Below, piece by piece: positions 19,239 through 29,824 of a stretch of DNA of 64,000 nucleotides. Position 1 is the first letter of the stretch. The number at the start of each line of letters is the position of its first letter. The position numbers and the translations under genes were made by a program. The notes under the pieces are model-generated. The model saw nothing but the letters and a program-made list of their open reading frames with translations. It made no database searches and had not been told where the DNA came from. Origin of the DNA: Melastoma dodecandrum (lineage: Eukaryota > Streptophyta > Magnoliopsida > Myrtales > Melastomataceae). Location: contig JARUPY010000490.1 of the NCBI GenBank assembly GCA_029817715.1, forward strand, positions 62,001 to 126,000, written 5' to 3'.

Positions 19239-21636
19239 TCAGGCCTTCGCGCTGTCCGGGGTGTCCTCGGTGATCGCCTTGCCTGCGTACTCCGGGCCCG
19301 CCTGCTGCCGGTCGCGGGGTCGGACCCGTTGGCACCGTGGATGGCCCGCCACACCGTCTCCGGGGTGAGCGGCATGTCGATGTGCCGGATCCCGAGGTGC
19401 GACACGGCGTCGACCACGGCGTTGTGCACCGCCGGGGTCGAACCGATCGTGCCGGACTCGCCGATGCCCTTCGCGCCGATCGGGTTGAGGGGCGATCGTG
19501 GTCTCGGTGTTGGAGACCTCGAACGACGGCAGGTCCGCCGCGGTCGGGATCGTGTACGAGGCGAGGTTGCCCGAGGTCGGGTTGCCGTCCTCGTCGTAGG
19601 TCACCCGCTCGTAGAGGGCCTGCGAGATGCCCTGGGCGATGCCGCCGTGCTGCTGCCCCGCGACGAGCATCGGGTTGAGGATGATCCCGCAGTCGTCGAC
19701 CGCGACGTGGCGGCGCTGCTTGACGAAGCCGGTGTCGAGGTCGACCTCCACGACGGCGATGTGGGTGCCGAACGGGAAGGTCGAGTCGCCGGCCTTGAAG
19801 TCCAGCTCCTGCCGCATCTCGTGGCCCCTGCCGTCCTCGTACCCCGAGCCGTCCTCCGCGGCCTGGGCGATCTGGGCCCAGGAGATGACCTTGTCGCCGA
19901 TGCCGCGGACGCCGAACCCGTCGTCGGAGTGGTCGATGTCCTCGACCGCCGCCTCGAGCAGGTGCGCCGCGATCTCGCGGGCCTCGGCGACCAGCTCCTG
20001 CGAGGCGTTGTGGATCGCCGTGCCGCCGGTCTGCAGCGACCGGGAACCGAGCGTCCCCGCGCCGCTGCGCACCACCGCGGTGTCGGACTGGACGACCTTG
20101 ACCTTGTCCATCGGCACCCCGAGGACCGAGGACGCGAGCTGGGCGAACGCGGTCTCGTGGCCCTGCCCGTGGGCCGACGTGCCGGCCATGACGGTGAAGG
20201 TGCCGTCGGGGTGGGCCTGGGCGGAGCCGTACTCGCCGTCGAGGGCCGAGCGGGGCGGTGACCTCGACGTAGGAGCCGACGCCGATCCCGAGCGCGACGC
20301 GGTCGCCGGACTCGCGGCGACGCTTCTGCTCGGCGAGCAGCTCGTCGTACCCGGCGGCCTGCTTCGCGGCGTCGAGGGCCTTCTCGTGCTCGGCGTTGTC
20401 GTACTCGGCGCCGGTCAGCGAGGTCATCGGGTACTGCTCGGGCTGCAGGTAGTTCCGGCGCCGGATCTCGAGCGGGTCCATCCCGATCTCGTCGGCGGCC
20501 ATGTCGATGATCCGCTCGAGCAGCTGCGTCGCCTCGGGGCGCCCGGCCCCGCGGTAGGCGCCCACGGTGGTGGTGTTGGTGGCGACGGCCTTCCAGGTGA
20601 AGTCGATCGCCGGCAGGTCGTACACCCCCTGCGCGAGGAGCTGCGTGAGGCTCGGGAGGACGGCGCCGATCGCCGGGTAGGCCCCCGCGTCGCCGACCGC
20701 GGTGGCGCGCAGACCGACGAACTTCCCGTCGTTCTTGACGCCGAGCTCGACCCACTGCACCTGCGCGCGGCCGTGGACCATCGAGAGCATGTTCTCGGAC
20801 CGGGTCTCGTTCCACCGGACGGGGCGGCCGAGCTTCTGCGCGGCGCGGCCGATGATCGAGTACTCGGAGTAGGCGAAGGCCTTCGGCCCGAAACCCGCCG
20901 CCGACGCGCGGGGGCGATGACGCGGACGTCCTCGCCGTCGAGGCCGAGGTCGCCCGCCATCTGGTCGCGCAGGCCGTGCGGGGTCTGGGTGGACGCCCAG
21001 AAGGTCAGCTTGCCGTTCTCGCCGGGCTCGATGACGACGGCGTTGGGCTCCATGGGGACGCCCGCGAGCTTCTGGTTGTAGAACTTGGCCTTCACCACCA
21101 CGTCGGCGTCGTCGAAGATGCCCTCGACCTCGCCGGTGCCGGCGCCGGCCACCAGGTTCGACTCGGTGCCCTCGAAGAGCAGCGGCGCGTCGTCCGCCAT
21201 GGCCGCCTCGATGTCCGTGACGGCGGGCAGCGGCTCGATGTCGGGGGAAGACGGTCTCGGCCGCGTCGATCGCCTCGCTCGCGGTCTCCGCGATCACGAC
21301 GGCGACGATGTCGCCGACCTGGCGGACCTTGCCCTTGGCCAGCAGCGGGCGGTTCATCGCCTCGGGGACGACGCCCGGCAGGCCCGGGCGGTCGTTCAGC
21401 TCGAGGTCGGCCGCGGTGTACACCGCGACGACGCCGGGCATGCCCTTGGCCTCCTCGACGTCGATGTCGCCGAGCGTGCCGTGCGCGATGGGCGAGCGGA
21501 CGAAGAAGGCGTGCAGCGCGCCCTCGACGGGCATGTTGCCCGTGTAGACCCCGGCGCCGGTGATCAGCTCGCGGTCCTCGGTGCGCTTGACCGGGTGGCC
21601 CAGGATCGAGCCACCGGAATGGGTCGTGACGCTCAC
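19239..21636 (-). CDS. Xanthine dehydrogenase/CO dehydrogenase-family molybdopterin subunit (CoxL-like, form II motif)
   Basis: About 790 residues, the large molybdenum-cofactor subunit of the hydroxylase family. It starts [20 protein letters not shown]. It contains [12 protein letters not shown], the loop [13 protein letters not shown] characteristic of form II CoxL-like proteins rather than AYxCSFR of true form I CO dehydrogenase, [19 protein letters not shown], and near the C-terminus [13 protein letters not shown] with the catalytic glutamate. Breaks lie near 21250, 20915, 20255, 19490 and 19310. No FAD or [2Fe-2S] subunit gene is beside it. The substrate is unknown and could be a purine, an aldehyde or an aromatic. 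Confidence 0.87.
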
Positions 21637-21758
21637 ACATGCTCCTCTGCGGTGGTGATCACTCCGGTCTCGTCTTGCACACTAGACGAATACTGTGACC
21701 CCCTGCACAGCCCGTTTCCGCAGGCCGAAAGCGGACTCGGCTGCGGGGTTGCGCGCAA

Positions 21759-22859
21759 TCATTCCGCCGCACCTGCGGCGTGGACGAGCAGCGGGACGAG
21801 GCGTTCGGCCGTCGTCGTCGAGCCGTGCTGGCCGGGCAGCCGCGCGAGGACGGGCTCGTCGACCGACCGCACCACGGCGGCCGTCCCCCGCATCGCGACG
21901 ACGAGATCGGGCACCCGGGCACGCATCGCCGCGTCGACCGGACCGAACCACTCCTCGTCGAGCGCCTCCTCCTTCCCGACGACGAGCGCGTCCGCGCCGA
22001 GGGTGGCGGTCCAGGCCGCGCGGACGTCGGCCGTGGTGCCGGGGCGGCAGTAGAGCAGTCGGGCGCGCGGGTCGCCGCCGACGAGCGGCGCGTTCGCGGT
22101 GAGCGCCGGGTCGGTGTCGGCGTCGTGGCGGCGGTCGACGGCGACCATCCCGTGGTCGCCGGTTGACCGCGAGGAGCGTGCCTGACGGCAGGTCCGCGGC
22201 CAGCATTGCACGACGAAGTGGTCGATCATGCGCAGCTGCGCCCGCCAGGCGGGCGAGCCCGGCCCGTGGAGGTGCCCGAGCTGGTCGAGGTCGGCGTGGT
22301 AGCCGTAGACCAGCCCGCGCGGGGCCGCGAGGATCTCGGCGGCGAGGTCGCCGAACGACCCGACTCCGCGGTACGTCGCGCCGCGCAGCCCGGAGCGGGT
22401 GAGGCCCGACTCGCGGAACGCGCGGTCGGACACGACGGTGCACGCGACGTCGGTCCGCTGGAACACCGTCGGGCGCGGCTGGACCCGCTCGGGCGCCAGG
22501 CGTTCGCGCAGGTCCTCCTTGCCCCGCGTCCAGGTCAGGGCGTCGAGCAGCACGTCGTCGACCCGGAACCGCACGCCCAGCGTGCCGTGCGCCCCGGTGG
22601 CAGGCCGGTGCCGAGGCTCGTGACGCTGATGGGGGTGCTCGTCGGGAACCCCACCTGCAGCGGCCCGACGTCGGCCAGCCCGGCGAGGAACGGCGCGTCG
22701 GCGGCGTGGGCGTCGAGCAGTGCGCGGCCCAGCCCGTCGACGAGCAGGAGGACGGCGTGCCGCGCGGGTGGGAGCCGGAGGGGGGCCCCGCTCGTCGTCG
22801 GGAAGGGGACGCCCGAGCGCGCGGAGCATCGCGGGGAGCACGGCGTCGAGTCCGACCAC
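21759..22859 (-). CDS. Alkaline-phosphatase-superfamily phosphodiesterase (nucleotide pyrophosphatase type)
   Basis: About 365 residues. It reads AVLLLVDGLGRALLDAHA with the first metal aspartate, then FPTSTPISVTSLGTGLPPG with the catalytic threonine/serine region. It continues VYGYHADLDQLGHLHGPGS with Asp and His ligands, GDHGMV with the Asp-His pair, and PGQHGS near the end. This ligand order fits the type I phosphodiesterase family. Frame breaks lie near 22810, 22605, 22205 and 22160. The GTG at 22859 is chosen as start. It lies 122 bases upstream of the CoxL-like gene on the same strand. Confidence 0.83.
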   Translation of the reverse strand: MVGLDAVLPAMLRALGRPLPDDERGPPPAPTRAARRPPARRRAGPRTARRPRRRRAVPRRAGRRRAAAGGVPDEHPHQRHEPRHRPATGAHGTLGVRFRVDDVLLDALTWTRGKEDLRERLAPERVQPRPTVFQRTDVACTVVSDRAFRESGLTRSGLRGATYRGVGSFGDLAAEILAAPRGLVYGYHADLDQLGHLHGPGSPAWRAQLRMIDHFVVQCWPRTCRQARSSRSTGDHGMVAVDRRHDADTDPALTANAPLVGGDPRARLLYCRPGTTADVRAAWTATLGADALVVGKEEALDEEWFGPVDAAMRARVPDLVVAMRGTAAVVRSVDEPVLARLPGQHGSTTTAERLVPLLVHAAGAAE

Positions 22860-23005
22860 GGGACCGATCCTGGCAGGACGAGCGGACCCGCCGCGTGGGG
22901 TCGCGGCACCGTGGTCGGCCCGCCGAGGATTCCCGCTCGTCCCCGGCTTCCGGTGATCGGACGCCCCGTTGCCGGGCGGCGCCGGTGCGCACGAGGCTCG
23001 GCGGC

Positions 23006-24490
23006 GTGATCGAGATCGACACGACGACCGGTCGGGTGCGCGGGCGCGTCGAGGACGGCCTGGCCGTGTTTCCGCGGCATCCCGTTCGCCGCGCCGCCGG
23101 TGGGTCCCCGGCGCTTCGCCGCCCCGGAGCCGCCCGAGCCGTGGACCGACACGCTGGACGCGACCGCGTTCGGGCCGGTGCCGCCGCAGTCGGCCCTGTC
23201 GGCGGCCGGGGCCGACCCGCTGCGCCCGCACGACGACGGGCGCGGCTGGCTGACCGCCAACGTCTGGTCCGCGGACCCGGGTGCCCGGCGGCCGGTCCTG
23301 GTGTGGATCTACCGCGGCGCCTACCGGGCGGGCAGCTCCGCCGAGCCCGGCTACGACGGGGCGGTGCTGGCGCGGGAGCACGGCGTCGTCGTCGTGACCT
23401 TCAACCACCGCATCGGCGTGGAGGGCTACGGCGCGATCGAGGGCGCGCCGGCCAACCGGGGGGCTGCTCGACCAGGTCGCGGCGCTGGAGTGGGTGCGCG
23501 ACCACGTCGCGGCGTTCGGGGGCGACCCGGAGCAGGTTGACGGTGTTCGGCGAGTCGGCCGGCGCCGGAGCGGTCGCGTCCCTGCTGGCGATCCCGCGCG
23601 CCGCAGGGCTGTTCCGCCGGGCGATCGCGCAGAGCGTGCCCGGCACGTTCCTCTCGGCCGCACTGGGCCGCCGACGTCATGGGGACGATCGCGGGCCGGA
23701 TCGACCGGCGGGCGACCGTGGCGGACCTGCGCGGACGTCGACCCCGACGACCTGATCGCCGCGGCCGACGGCCTCGTCATGCGCGAGCACGAGCGCTGGG
23801 GCCCTCGTCGCCCTGACCCCGACCCCCTTCTCCCCCGTCGTCGACGGGGAGGTCCTCCCGACGACGCCGTGGGCGGCGCTGCGCGCGGGCGCCGCGCGGG
23901 ACGTCGACGTGATCGTCGGCACAACCGCGACGAGTACCGGCTCTTCCTCGCCCTCGGCGGGCTCCTCGGGGCGGTCACGCCGGAGATGGCCGACCGGACC
24001 GTCGACGCCCTTCGCCCCCGACGCGGAGCCTTCCGCGCCGGCGTTCCCGGACGCCTCGCCCGAGCAGCAGTTCGAGCTCGTCCAGTCCGACTGGCTCTTC
24101 CGGATGCCGTCGCTGCGGATCGCGCAGGAGCACACGGGGCGGTCGTACGTCTACGAGCTGACGCTCGGGGCCCCGGGGCAGGACGGCGCGCTCGGCGCCT
24201 GCCACGCCCTCGACGTGCCGGCTCGTGTTCGGCAACCACGGCGGCGGGCTCGCCGCGATGCTGCTCGGCCCCGAGTGCGGCCCCGCGGTCGAGGCGGCCT
24301 CGGCGGCGATGCGCGCCGCCTGGGACCGCGTTCGCCCGCGGCGAGGGGCCCGGGTGGCCGGCGTACGACGACGAGACGCGGCAGACCTGGGTGGTGGACG
24401 CCGCACCCGTCGTCGGGACCTATCCCGAGGAGACCTCGGCGGCGCTGTGGGCGGGCCACGAGTTTCGGCCCGCTGCCGCTTGCGCGCTAG
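23006..24490 (+). CDS. Type B carboxylesterase
   Basis: About 490 residues, an alpha/beta-hydrolase serine esterase. It starts [18 protein letters not shown], then [27 protein letters not shown] (oxyanion region, with R-G-A replacing the common H-G-G), [22 protein letters not shown] (nucleophile serine in GESAG) and FGNHGGG (probable catalytic histidine region). About nine frame breaks. The stop TAG overlaps the convergent PrsW stop as CTAG. Substrate unknown. Probably cytoplasmic, as no signal peptide is seen. Confidence 0.83.
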
Positions 24491-25303
24491 GTGTACTTGC
24501 CCGGAGACGGGCACGGGCCGCGGCGCCGGCGGGGTGGGACAGAACCGGTGCGCGACGACGAGCAGGAGCACGAACGCGATGACGGCGAGGACGACGTAGA
24601 CGACGAGCCCGAGACCGAGTCCCAGACCGTGTGCAGCACCGACCGCGACGACGTAGGTGAGGACGAACCCGCCGAACGCCCGGCGCGCTTCCAGCCGCCC
24701 TCCGCCCAAGCGCCACAGCGCGGCGGCGGTGAGCCCGGTCCACGCCACTATGTGCGGCGGCCGGGGCGAGCAGCCCGCGCAGCACGTGGGTGCCGTCGAC
24801 CGCGCTGATGTCCCCGCGGGTCTGGATCAGGATCGTGAGGGCGTAACCCATCGTCTCCAGCGCCGCGAACCCGGCTCCGGACGCGACGCCGAGCACGAGG
24901 CCGTTGGCGGGCATGCGCCGGTAGCGGGGCACGAAGAGCAGCGCCAGGGGGACGACGAGCTTCGCGGCGTCCTCGATGAGCGCCACGAAACAGCATCGGG
25001 AGCCCGCCGAGCCGTTGCAGCGCGTCGAACTCGAGGGTGCCCGCGACGACGGTGCCGATCACACCGCCGAGCAGCGCGGTGAGCGCGAGGGCGTTCGCCC
25101 CGAGTCGGTCGGCAACCGGCGGCCGGCGATGAAGGTGGAGGAACGCCGCGGGGATCAACCGCCGCGCCCAGCAGGATGAGCGACGGCACGAAGTTCGGGT
25201 TGAGCGTCGCGATCAGCGTCCGCCGGACCAGCTCGAAGAGCACGATCCCGACGACGAGGACCACGACCCACGCCCAGCGCCCGACCCGGGCCGGCGCCTG
25301 CAC
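24487..25303 (-). CDS. PrsW-family glutamic-type intramembrane protease
   Basis: About 270 residues with some seven hydrophobic segments, the first being WAWVVVLVVGIVLFELV. Diagnostic elements are the acidic pair motif VALIEDAAKLVVPLALLF, then GVASGAGFAALETMGYAL with the second glutamate. A third conserved histidine position is followed by FGGFVLTYVVAVGAAHGLGL. Breaks lie near 25155, 24985, 24755 and 24500. Members cleave membrane anti-sigma factors or similar proteins; the target is unknown. The frame-corrected end is GKYT. Confidence 0.8.
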
Positions 25304-25396
25304 CTCCTGTCATGGAGAGCATTCTGGGTCCGGGTGGCCGAACGTTCAAACGCAGCTCGGAACGAGTGCCCGCACTCCGGACGACGGGGTGGGGGG

Positions 25397-25437
25397 AGAC
25401 CGCCCGGGACGCGGCCGACGGACGTCCCGGGCGGTCT
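25397..25437. terminator. Intrinsic terminator hairpin
   Basis: Perfect 15-base arms at 25397-25411 and 25423-25437 around an 11-base loop. It is 15 bases past the stop of the second paralogous membrane protein (25452) on the reverse strand and upstream of PrsW, so it should separate the two transcripts. Confidence 0.72.
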
Positions 25438-25451
25438 GGGGAGGGTGGCTC

Positions 25452-25961
25452 CTACAGGGACAGCAGGCGGTCGAAGAACTCGCGGTAGCGGCGCAGCGCC
25501 TGACGGAGCTCCTCGGTGCCGGGCTCGGCGTTGCCGCTCCACTCCGCCTCGAGCTCGGAGCGCTGGTCGCGGAACACCCGGCTCACCTCGTCGAGCACCT
25601 CGCCCACGAGCTGGTCGGCCTCGGTGACCGACTGCCGCGGCTTCGTCGACGAACCCGGCCTGCACCTCCTGCCAGCGGTTCCGCAGGCGCTCGGAGGCGG
25701 TCGGGTCGAGGACGGAGATGGAGTCCTGCCCGGCGTCGTGGTCGTGCTGGCCGGCGTGGTCCCCGTGCTGGCGGGTGTAGCGGCCCGGCCCGTCGTCGTC
25801 CGGGCGGCCGTCGGCGCCACCCTGGACCGACCGGTCGTCGCGAGGGGCCCGGTCGGTGTTGCTCGGCGTGGTCGGCCCGGTCGCGGTCGTCGCGGCGGTC
25901 GGCCAGGTCGTCGCGGTGCTCCGCGCGGTCCTCGCTGCTGGTTGGTCGGCGTGCGTGCTCA
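25452..25961 (-). CDS. Hypothetical actinobacterial protein, C-terminal paralogue of its neighbour
   Basis: About 170 residues. A hydrophilic, Asp/Arg/His-rich N-terminus (VSTHADQP, then many RDDR/DHAEQH-type tracts) leads into a conserved helical module: SVLDPTASERLRNRWQEVQ, SVTEADQLVGEVLDEV, ELEAEWSGN and ELRQALRRYREFFDRLLSL. The same module, without the low-complexity leader, forms the body of the upstream gene. The GTG start overlaps that gene's stop (GTGA). A break lies near 25640. No known function; probably a soluble partner of the membrane-anchored paralogue. Confidence 0.72.
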
Positions 25962-26682
25962 CCGTCGGCTCCTGTCGTCGTCGCGGGCCTGGTCGTGGTC
26001 GTGCGCGGGGCGCGGTCGTCGGCGCCGTGCCCGGGGTCGCGGTGGCCGTCGTCGCGGCGGCCGTTCTCGCGGTGCCGTCCCGTCTCGTCGTCTCCGGGCG
26101 CCGGTCGTGGTTCCCGCGGCCTCGCCACGGTCGTCGCCGCCGTCGTCGAGCAGCGCCTCGACGAGGCTGCGGTAGGAGGTCACGGCGCCGCGCAGGTCCT
26201 CGGTGTCGGCGCTGCCGTCGCGCTGCGCATCGCGGACGCGGCGGGCCTCGCGGTAGTTCTCGACGACGCGGGGTGTGCTCGACGGAGATGTCGGCGGCGC
26301 GCTGGTCGAAGTCGTCGACGGGGTAGCCGCGCTCGCGCATGATCGTCGTGACCGCAGCGAGTCGGCCTTCTCGACCGCTCCGCCCGGGTCGTCGACGAAC
26401 TCGCCCTGGATCCGCTTCCAGTCGCCGCGGAAGCGCTCGCGGGTCTGCGGGTCGACGGGCTTGAGGTCGAGCTGGCGGTGGCGCTCGCTTGCGCCGCTCG
26501 GCCAGCTCCTTCTCCGCCTCGCCCTTGCTGTCCGCGTGCTCGACGGCCCGGTCGTACTCCGGGCCCCGAACTCCTCCTGGAGCTGCTGGGAACGCCGGCC
26601 GCGCGGCGATCGCGAGCCCGCCGCCGACCAAGGGCGGCGAGGGACGACGATCCACCACGATCACGACGATGACGGTGCTCAT
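25959..26682 (-). CDS. Membrane-anchored hypothetical protein, paralogue of downstream gene
   Basis: About 240 residues with an N-terminal membrane segment (MSTVIVVIVV, then LLVGGGLAIAAR after a frame break). Next come GPEYDRAVEHADSKGEAEKE and LAERRKR, a helical module with VTTIMRERGYPVDDFDQRAA and DISVEH, a final MTSYRSLVEALLDD, and a charged tail rich in Arg and Asp. This architecture is widespread in actinobacteria without a known role. Breaks lie near 26625, 26575, 26490, 26355 and 26270. Operonic with its downstream paralogue, which shares the RW-VQ-FVD, EAD-L and YR-L elements. Confidence 0.72.
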
Positions 26683-26931
26683 GACATGCCCTCCGGTGGG
26701 CCGCTGTTCATGACCCAGAGCGTCGCCCTGCACACGGGCGGTATCAATCGACCGTCAAGCCGCTGGTGGGATGCGTCACACGGACGTCAGCCGTCTGCCG
26801 CAAACCTCGACACGCCGTCCGACCTCGGAGGGCCACTCCGATCGGGGGCGGGCAGGCCGTCCGGCCGTCGGACCGTCACTGCCTGCCACCGTGCCGCACC
26901 GACCCGCCGTTCGGGAACCCCCCACCGCTCG

Positions 26932-26986
26932 TGACAGGAAAGCGTCGTTGCTGTCGTCCAGCGGCAGCAACGACGCGTTCCTGTCA
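26932..26986. repeat. Palindromic repeat family 2, copy 1 (reverse orientation)
   Basis: Arms of 22 bases (26932-26953 and 26965-26986, one mismatch) around an 11-base loop TCGTCCAGCGG. The loop is close to the reverse complement of the loops in the other copies, so this copy is inverted. The stop codon of the alpha/beta hydrolase (26984-26986) is part of one arm. A probable terminator and also a dispersed repeat. Confidence 0.85.
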
Positions 26987-27800
26987 CCCCGGCGCGGAGC
27001 AGGCCCTCGACCTCGGCGAGCCACTCGGGCCGGTGGGCGGCCTCGTCGTGGATGACGTGCCCGGCGCCGGGGATGCGTCGCAGCGAGACGTCGGGGTGGG
27101 ACGCCGCCAGGGCGTTCGCGGCGCTCGCGGGCAGGACCGGAGCCGGTGTCCTCGCCCGCGGCCAGGACGCGGACCGGGACCGTGACCGGGCGCGTCGAGG
27201 TCGAGCGCGGGCCAGCGCCGTGCCCTCCGCGACGGCCCCGAGGGGCGTCGGGGTCGACGTCGAGGAAGCCCGGGCGCGGGCGTCGAGCACGTCGGGGCCC
27301 TGGACCTCGGCCGCGGGGCGAGCCGCCGAACACCGGCACGGTGCCGAGCGCGGCCTCCGCGACCGTCGCCGGGGCCGTGCCCGCGGCCTGCCAGCGCGCC
27401 ACCTGGGCGCGGAGCCCCTGGAAGATCGGCGCGACCGCACCGACGTCGGCCGGACCGCAGCGGCGGGTCCTCGAGCAGCGCCGCCCGGATCAGCTCGGGA
27501 CGCCGCTGCGCGAAGGGTCCACTCGATCGCCCCGCCGAGCGAGTTCCCGACGACGAGCGCCGGTCCGGTCTCCTCGAGGAGCCTCCTCGACGTCGGCGAC
27601 GTAGCCGTCGAGGTGGTACCCGCCCGGAACGCGCGGGGAGGAGCCGTGACCTCGCAGGTCGGCCCGCAGCACGTGGGCCCGCTCTCCCAGCGCGTCGGCG
27701 GCGAAGGCGAACCGTCCGCAGGCTGTTGCCAGACCCCGTGCAGGAACAGCAGCGTCGGGGCGTCTTCACGTCCCGACGCCACCACGTTGAGCGCGACCAT
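26984..27800 (-). CDS. Alpha/beta hydrolase
   Basis: About 270 residues. It starts MVALNVVASGREDAPTLLFL with the oxyanion motif HG, then ADLRGHGSSPRVPGGYHLDG, VVGNSLGGAIEWT (nucleophile serine in GNSLGG), PVRVLAAGEDT (acid region) and PGAGHVIHDEAA (catalytic histidine). About eight frame breaks. It is the last gene of the catabolic run led by the CaiB-type transferase, 87 bases after the MetE-like gene with a repeat between them. It may hydrolyse a ring-cleavage or lactone product (inference). Confidence 0.8.
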
Positions 27801-27822
27801 GATCGGGCAGTCTCCCCCAGCC

Positions 27823-27875
27823 GGCAGGAAGGCGTCGTTGCTGCCACTGGACGACAGCAACGACGCTTTCCTGCC
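27823..27875. repeat. Palindromic repeat family 2, copy 2 (forward)
   Basis: Arms 27823-27843 and 27855-27875 (21 bases, one mismatch) around the loop CCACTGGACGA. It lies 11 bases past the stop of the MetE-like gene (27887) and before the hydrolase start (27800), inside what otherwise looks like one operon, so it may attenuate the last gene. Confidence 0.85.
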
Positions 27876-27886
27876 ACGAGAGGGGG

Positions 27887-28913
27887 TCAGGCCCCGCAGG
27901 ATCCGCGCCGCCCCGGCCATGGCGGCCATCTTCCCGTCGGCCACGTCGCGCGGGAGGTACTTCATCCCGCAGTCGGTGGCGACGACGATCTGCTCGGGCG
28001 GCAGGTAGTCGAACGCCCGGCGCACCCGGCCGGCCCACGGTCTCCGCCGTCTCGACCGCCCGGGTCGGACAGGTCGATCACGCCCAGGATGATCGTCTTG
28101 TCCGTCAGGTCGCGGAGCACCCCGAGGTCGAGCCCGGACTGCGCGGTCTCGATCGAGATCTGGTCGACCGGACACCCCGCGAGCTCGGGCAGGAACGAGT
28201 AGCCCTCCGGCCGCTCGTGGATGATCGCCGCGTACCCGAAGCAGAGGTGCACCGCCGTCGTGCCGGTGACGCCCTCGAGGGCGGCGTTCAGCGCGGCCAG
28301 CCCGTACCGGCCGGGCCGGCTCCGGGCGGGCCTGCATGTAGGGCTCGTCGATCTGGACGACGTCGGCGCCCGCAGCGAACAGGTCCTTGATCTCGGCGTT
28401 GACCGCCGCCGCGTACGCCATCGCGGCGCGCCTCGGCGTTCGGGATAGAAGTCGTTCTGGGCCTGCTGGGTCATGGTGAAGGGGCCCGGCACGGTGATCT
28501 TGATCTTGCGGTCCGTGTTGCGCCGCAGGAACTCCACGTCGCGGCGATCGATTGGGTTGCGTCCGGCGGATCTCCCCCGCGATGCGCGGCAACCGGATTT
28601 CGGGTGGCCACTCCGGTCGAGAGCGGTCCCCGGGTTGTCGACGTCGACGCCGTCGAGCGCCGTCGCGAACCTGTTGGAGTAGCTCTCGCGACGGATCTCG
28701 CCGTCGGTGATGATGTCGAGCCCGGCGCGCTCCTGGGCACGGATCGCGAGCAGCGTCGCGTCGTCCTGGGCCTGCCGGAGGTGCTCCGGGTCCACCCGCC
28801 ACAGCTCCTTGGCCCGGACCCGCGGCGGGAACCGGCCGGCCAACCTCGCCCGGTCGATCAGCCAGTCCGGCTGCGCGTACGACCCGACGAGCGACGTGGG
28901 CAGGAGGGGTCAC
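27887..28913 (-). CDS. MetE-like (cobalamin-independent methionine synthase C-terminal domain) zinc protein
   Basis: About 340 residues, matching only the catalytic barrel of MetE or epoxyalkane:CoM transferases, not full MetE (about 750). It reads SLVGSYAQPDWLIDRARLAG, DIITDGEIRRESYSNRF, VVQIDEPYMQARP, then the zinc ligands in VHLCFGYAA (His-x-Cys), the glutamate of SIETAQSGLD, and the cysteine of ATDCGMKYLP. All four metal ligands are present, so it is probably active on a thiol. Frame breaks lie near 28900, 28550, 28430, 28330 and 28060. The GTG start overlaps the dioxygenase stop (GTGA). Confidence 0.8.
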
Positions 28914-29788
28914 GACGCCGCCTGCAGCACGAAGTCGTACTCCGCCTCGAGCCAGGGGACGTCGCTGGACCCGCCGTCGGGCGTGGGCCCGGGGTCCCGC
29001 TCGACGAAGCGGACGATGAGCTCGCGCTTCACGCCGTAGACGACGTCGGTGTCGAGGTACTCGGCGCCCGTCCTGGAACAGGTGCGTGATGAGCGGCTCG
29101 TAGCCGGGCACGGCCAGCCAGAAGTGGACGTGGGCGGGGCGCATCCAGCTGATGTCGGTCTGGTGGATCAGCTCGCCGACCGGCCCGTCCATCGGATCGC
29201 GTAGCCCTTGGGCGCGATCGTGCGCAGGCAGTACGACCCGTCGTCGCGCGACCGGTACTTCGCCCGCAGCCGGGCCTCGTCGACGTCGAGCTGGGACTCG
29301 TAGACGCCGTCGTCGTCGGCCTGCCAGACGTCCATCGGCGCGCCCGCGATCGGGCGTCCCGTCGAGCGAGCGGACGACGCCGTGCACGTAGAGCGGGGTG
29401 CCCTCCACGCCGTCGGACATGTCGCCGCCGAAGCCGAGCTCCGGCGAGTCGTCGATGAAGAACGGCCCGAGCACGGTCGCGGGCGTCGCGCCCTCGCGCA
29501 GCCGGTTGTTCTGCTGCACGACGAGCATCGACAGGCCCAGCACGTCCGAGGCGAGGATGAACTCCTCGCGCTTGTCGGTGCTGATCTGCCCGGTGCGGTG
29601 AGCCACTGGATCGCGGCCATCCACTCGGCCTCGGTCAGCTGGGTCTCGCGGGCGAAGGCGTGCAGGTGGCGCACGAGGGCGGTCATCAGCTCGGCGGTCC
29701 GCGGGTCGTGGGCCGTGGCCCACCGCTCGACGGCGACGTCGGTGATCGTCTCCTCGGTGACGGTCCGCGGCGTGGTGGAGTGCGTCAT
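28910..29788 (-). CDS. Intradiol ring-cleavage dioxygenase (catechol/hydroxyquinol 1,2-dioxygenase type)
   Basis: About 290 residues with the N-terminal helical domain of the catechol 1,2-dioxygenase group (EETITDVAVERWATAHDPRT, FARETQLTEAEWMAAIQWL, EFILASDVLGLSMLVVQQNN). The beta-sandwich core follows: TVLGPFFIDDSPE, PMDVWQADDDGVYESQ, FRTIAPK-like LRTIAPKGYAI and RPAHVHFWLAVPGYEPLITH. The His-x-His and Tyr ligands of Fe(III) are visible in AHVHF and YES regions. Breaks lie near 29600, 29360, 29190, 29075 and 28910. It cleaves an aromatic diol or triol; hydroxyquinol-type is favoured by the helical start. Confidence 0.87.
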
Positions 29789-29824
29789 CGTCCCTCCTCG
29801 GTGATGGACGGCGGCTGGTACGGG

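Noticed and set aside
19239..21636. Genuine aerobic CO dehydrogenase
   Set aside because: The active-site loop reads AYRGAGR, not the AYxCSFR of form I enzymes, and the other subunits are missing.
26787..29723. Reverse-strand open frame of nearly 1000 codons across several genes
   Set aside because: It strings together pieces of the dioxygenase, MetE-like protein and hydrolase through frame breaks. The domain order shows three separate genes.
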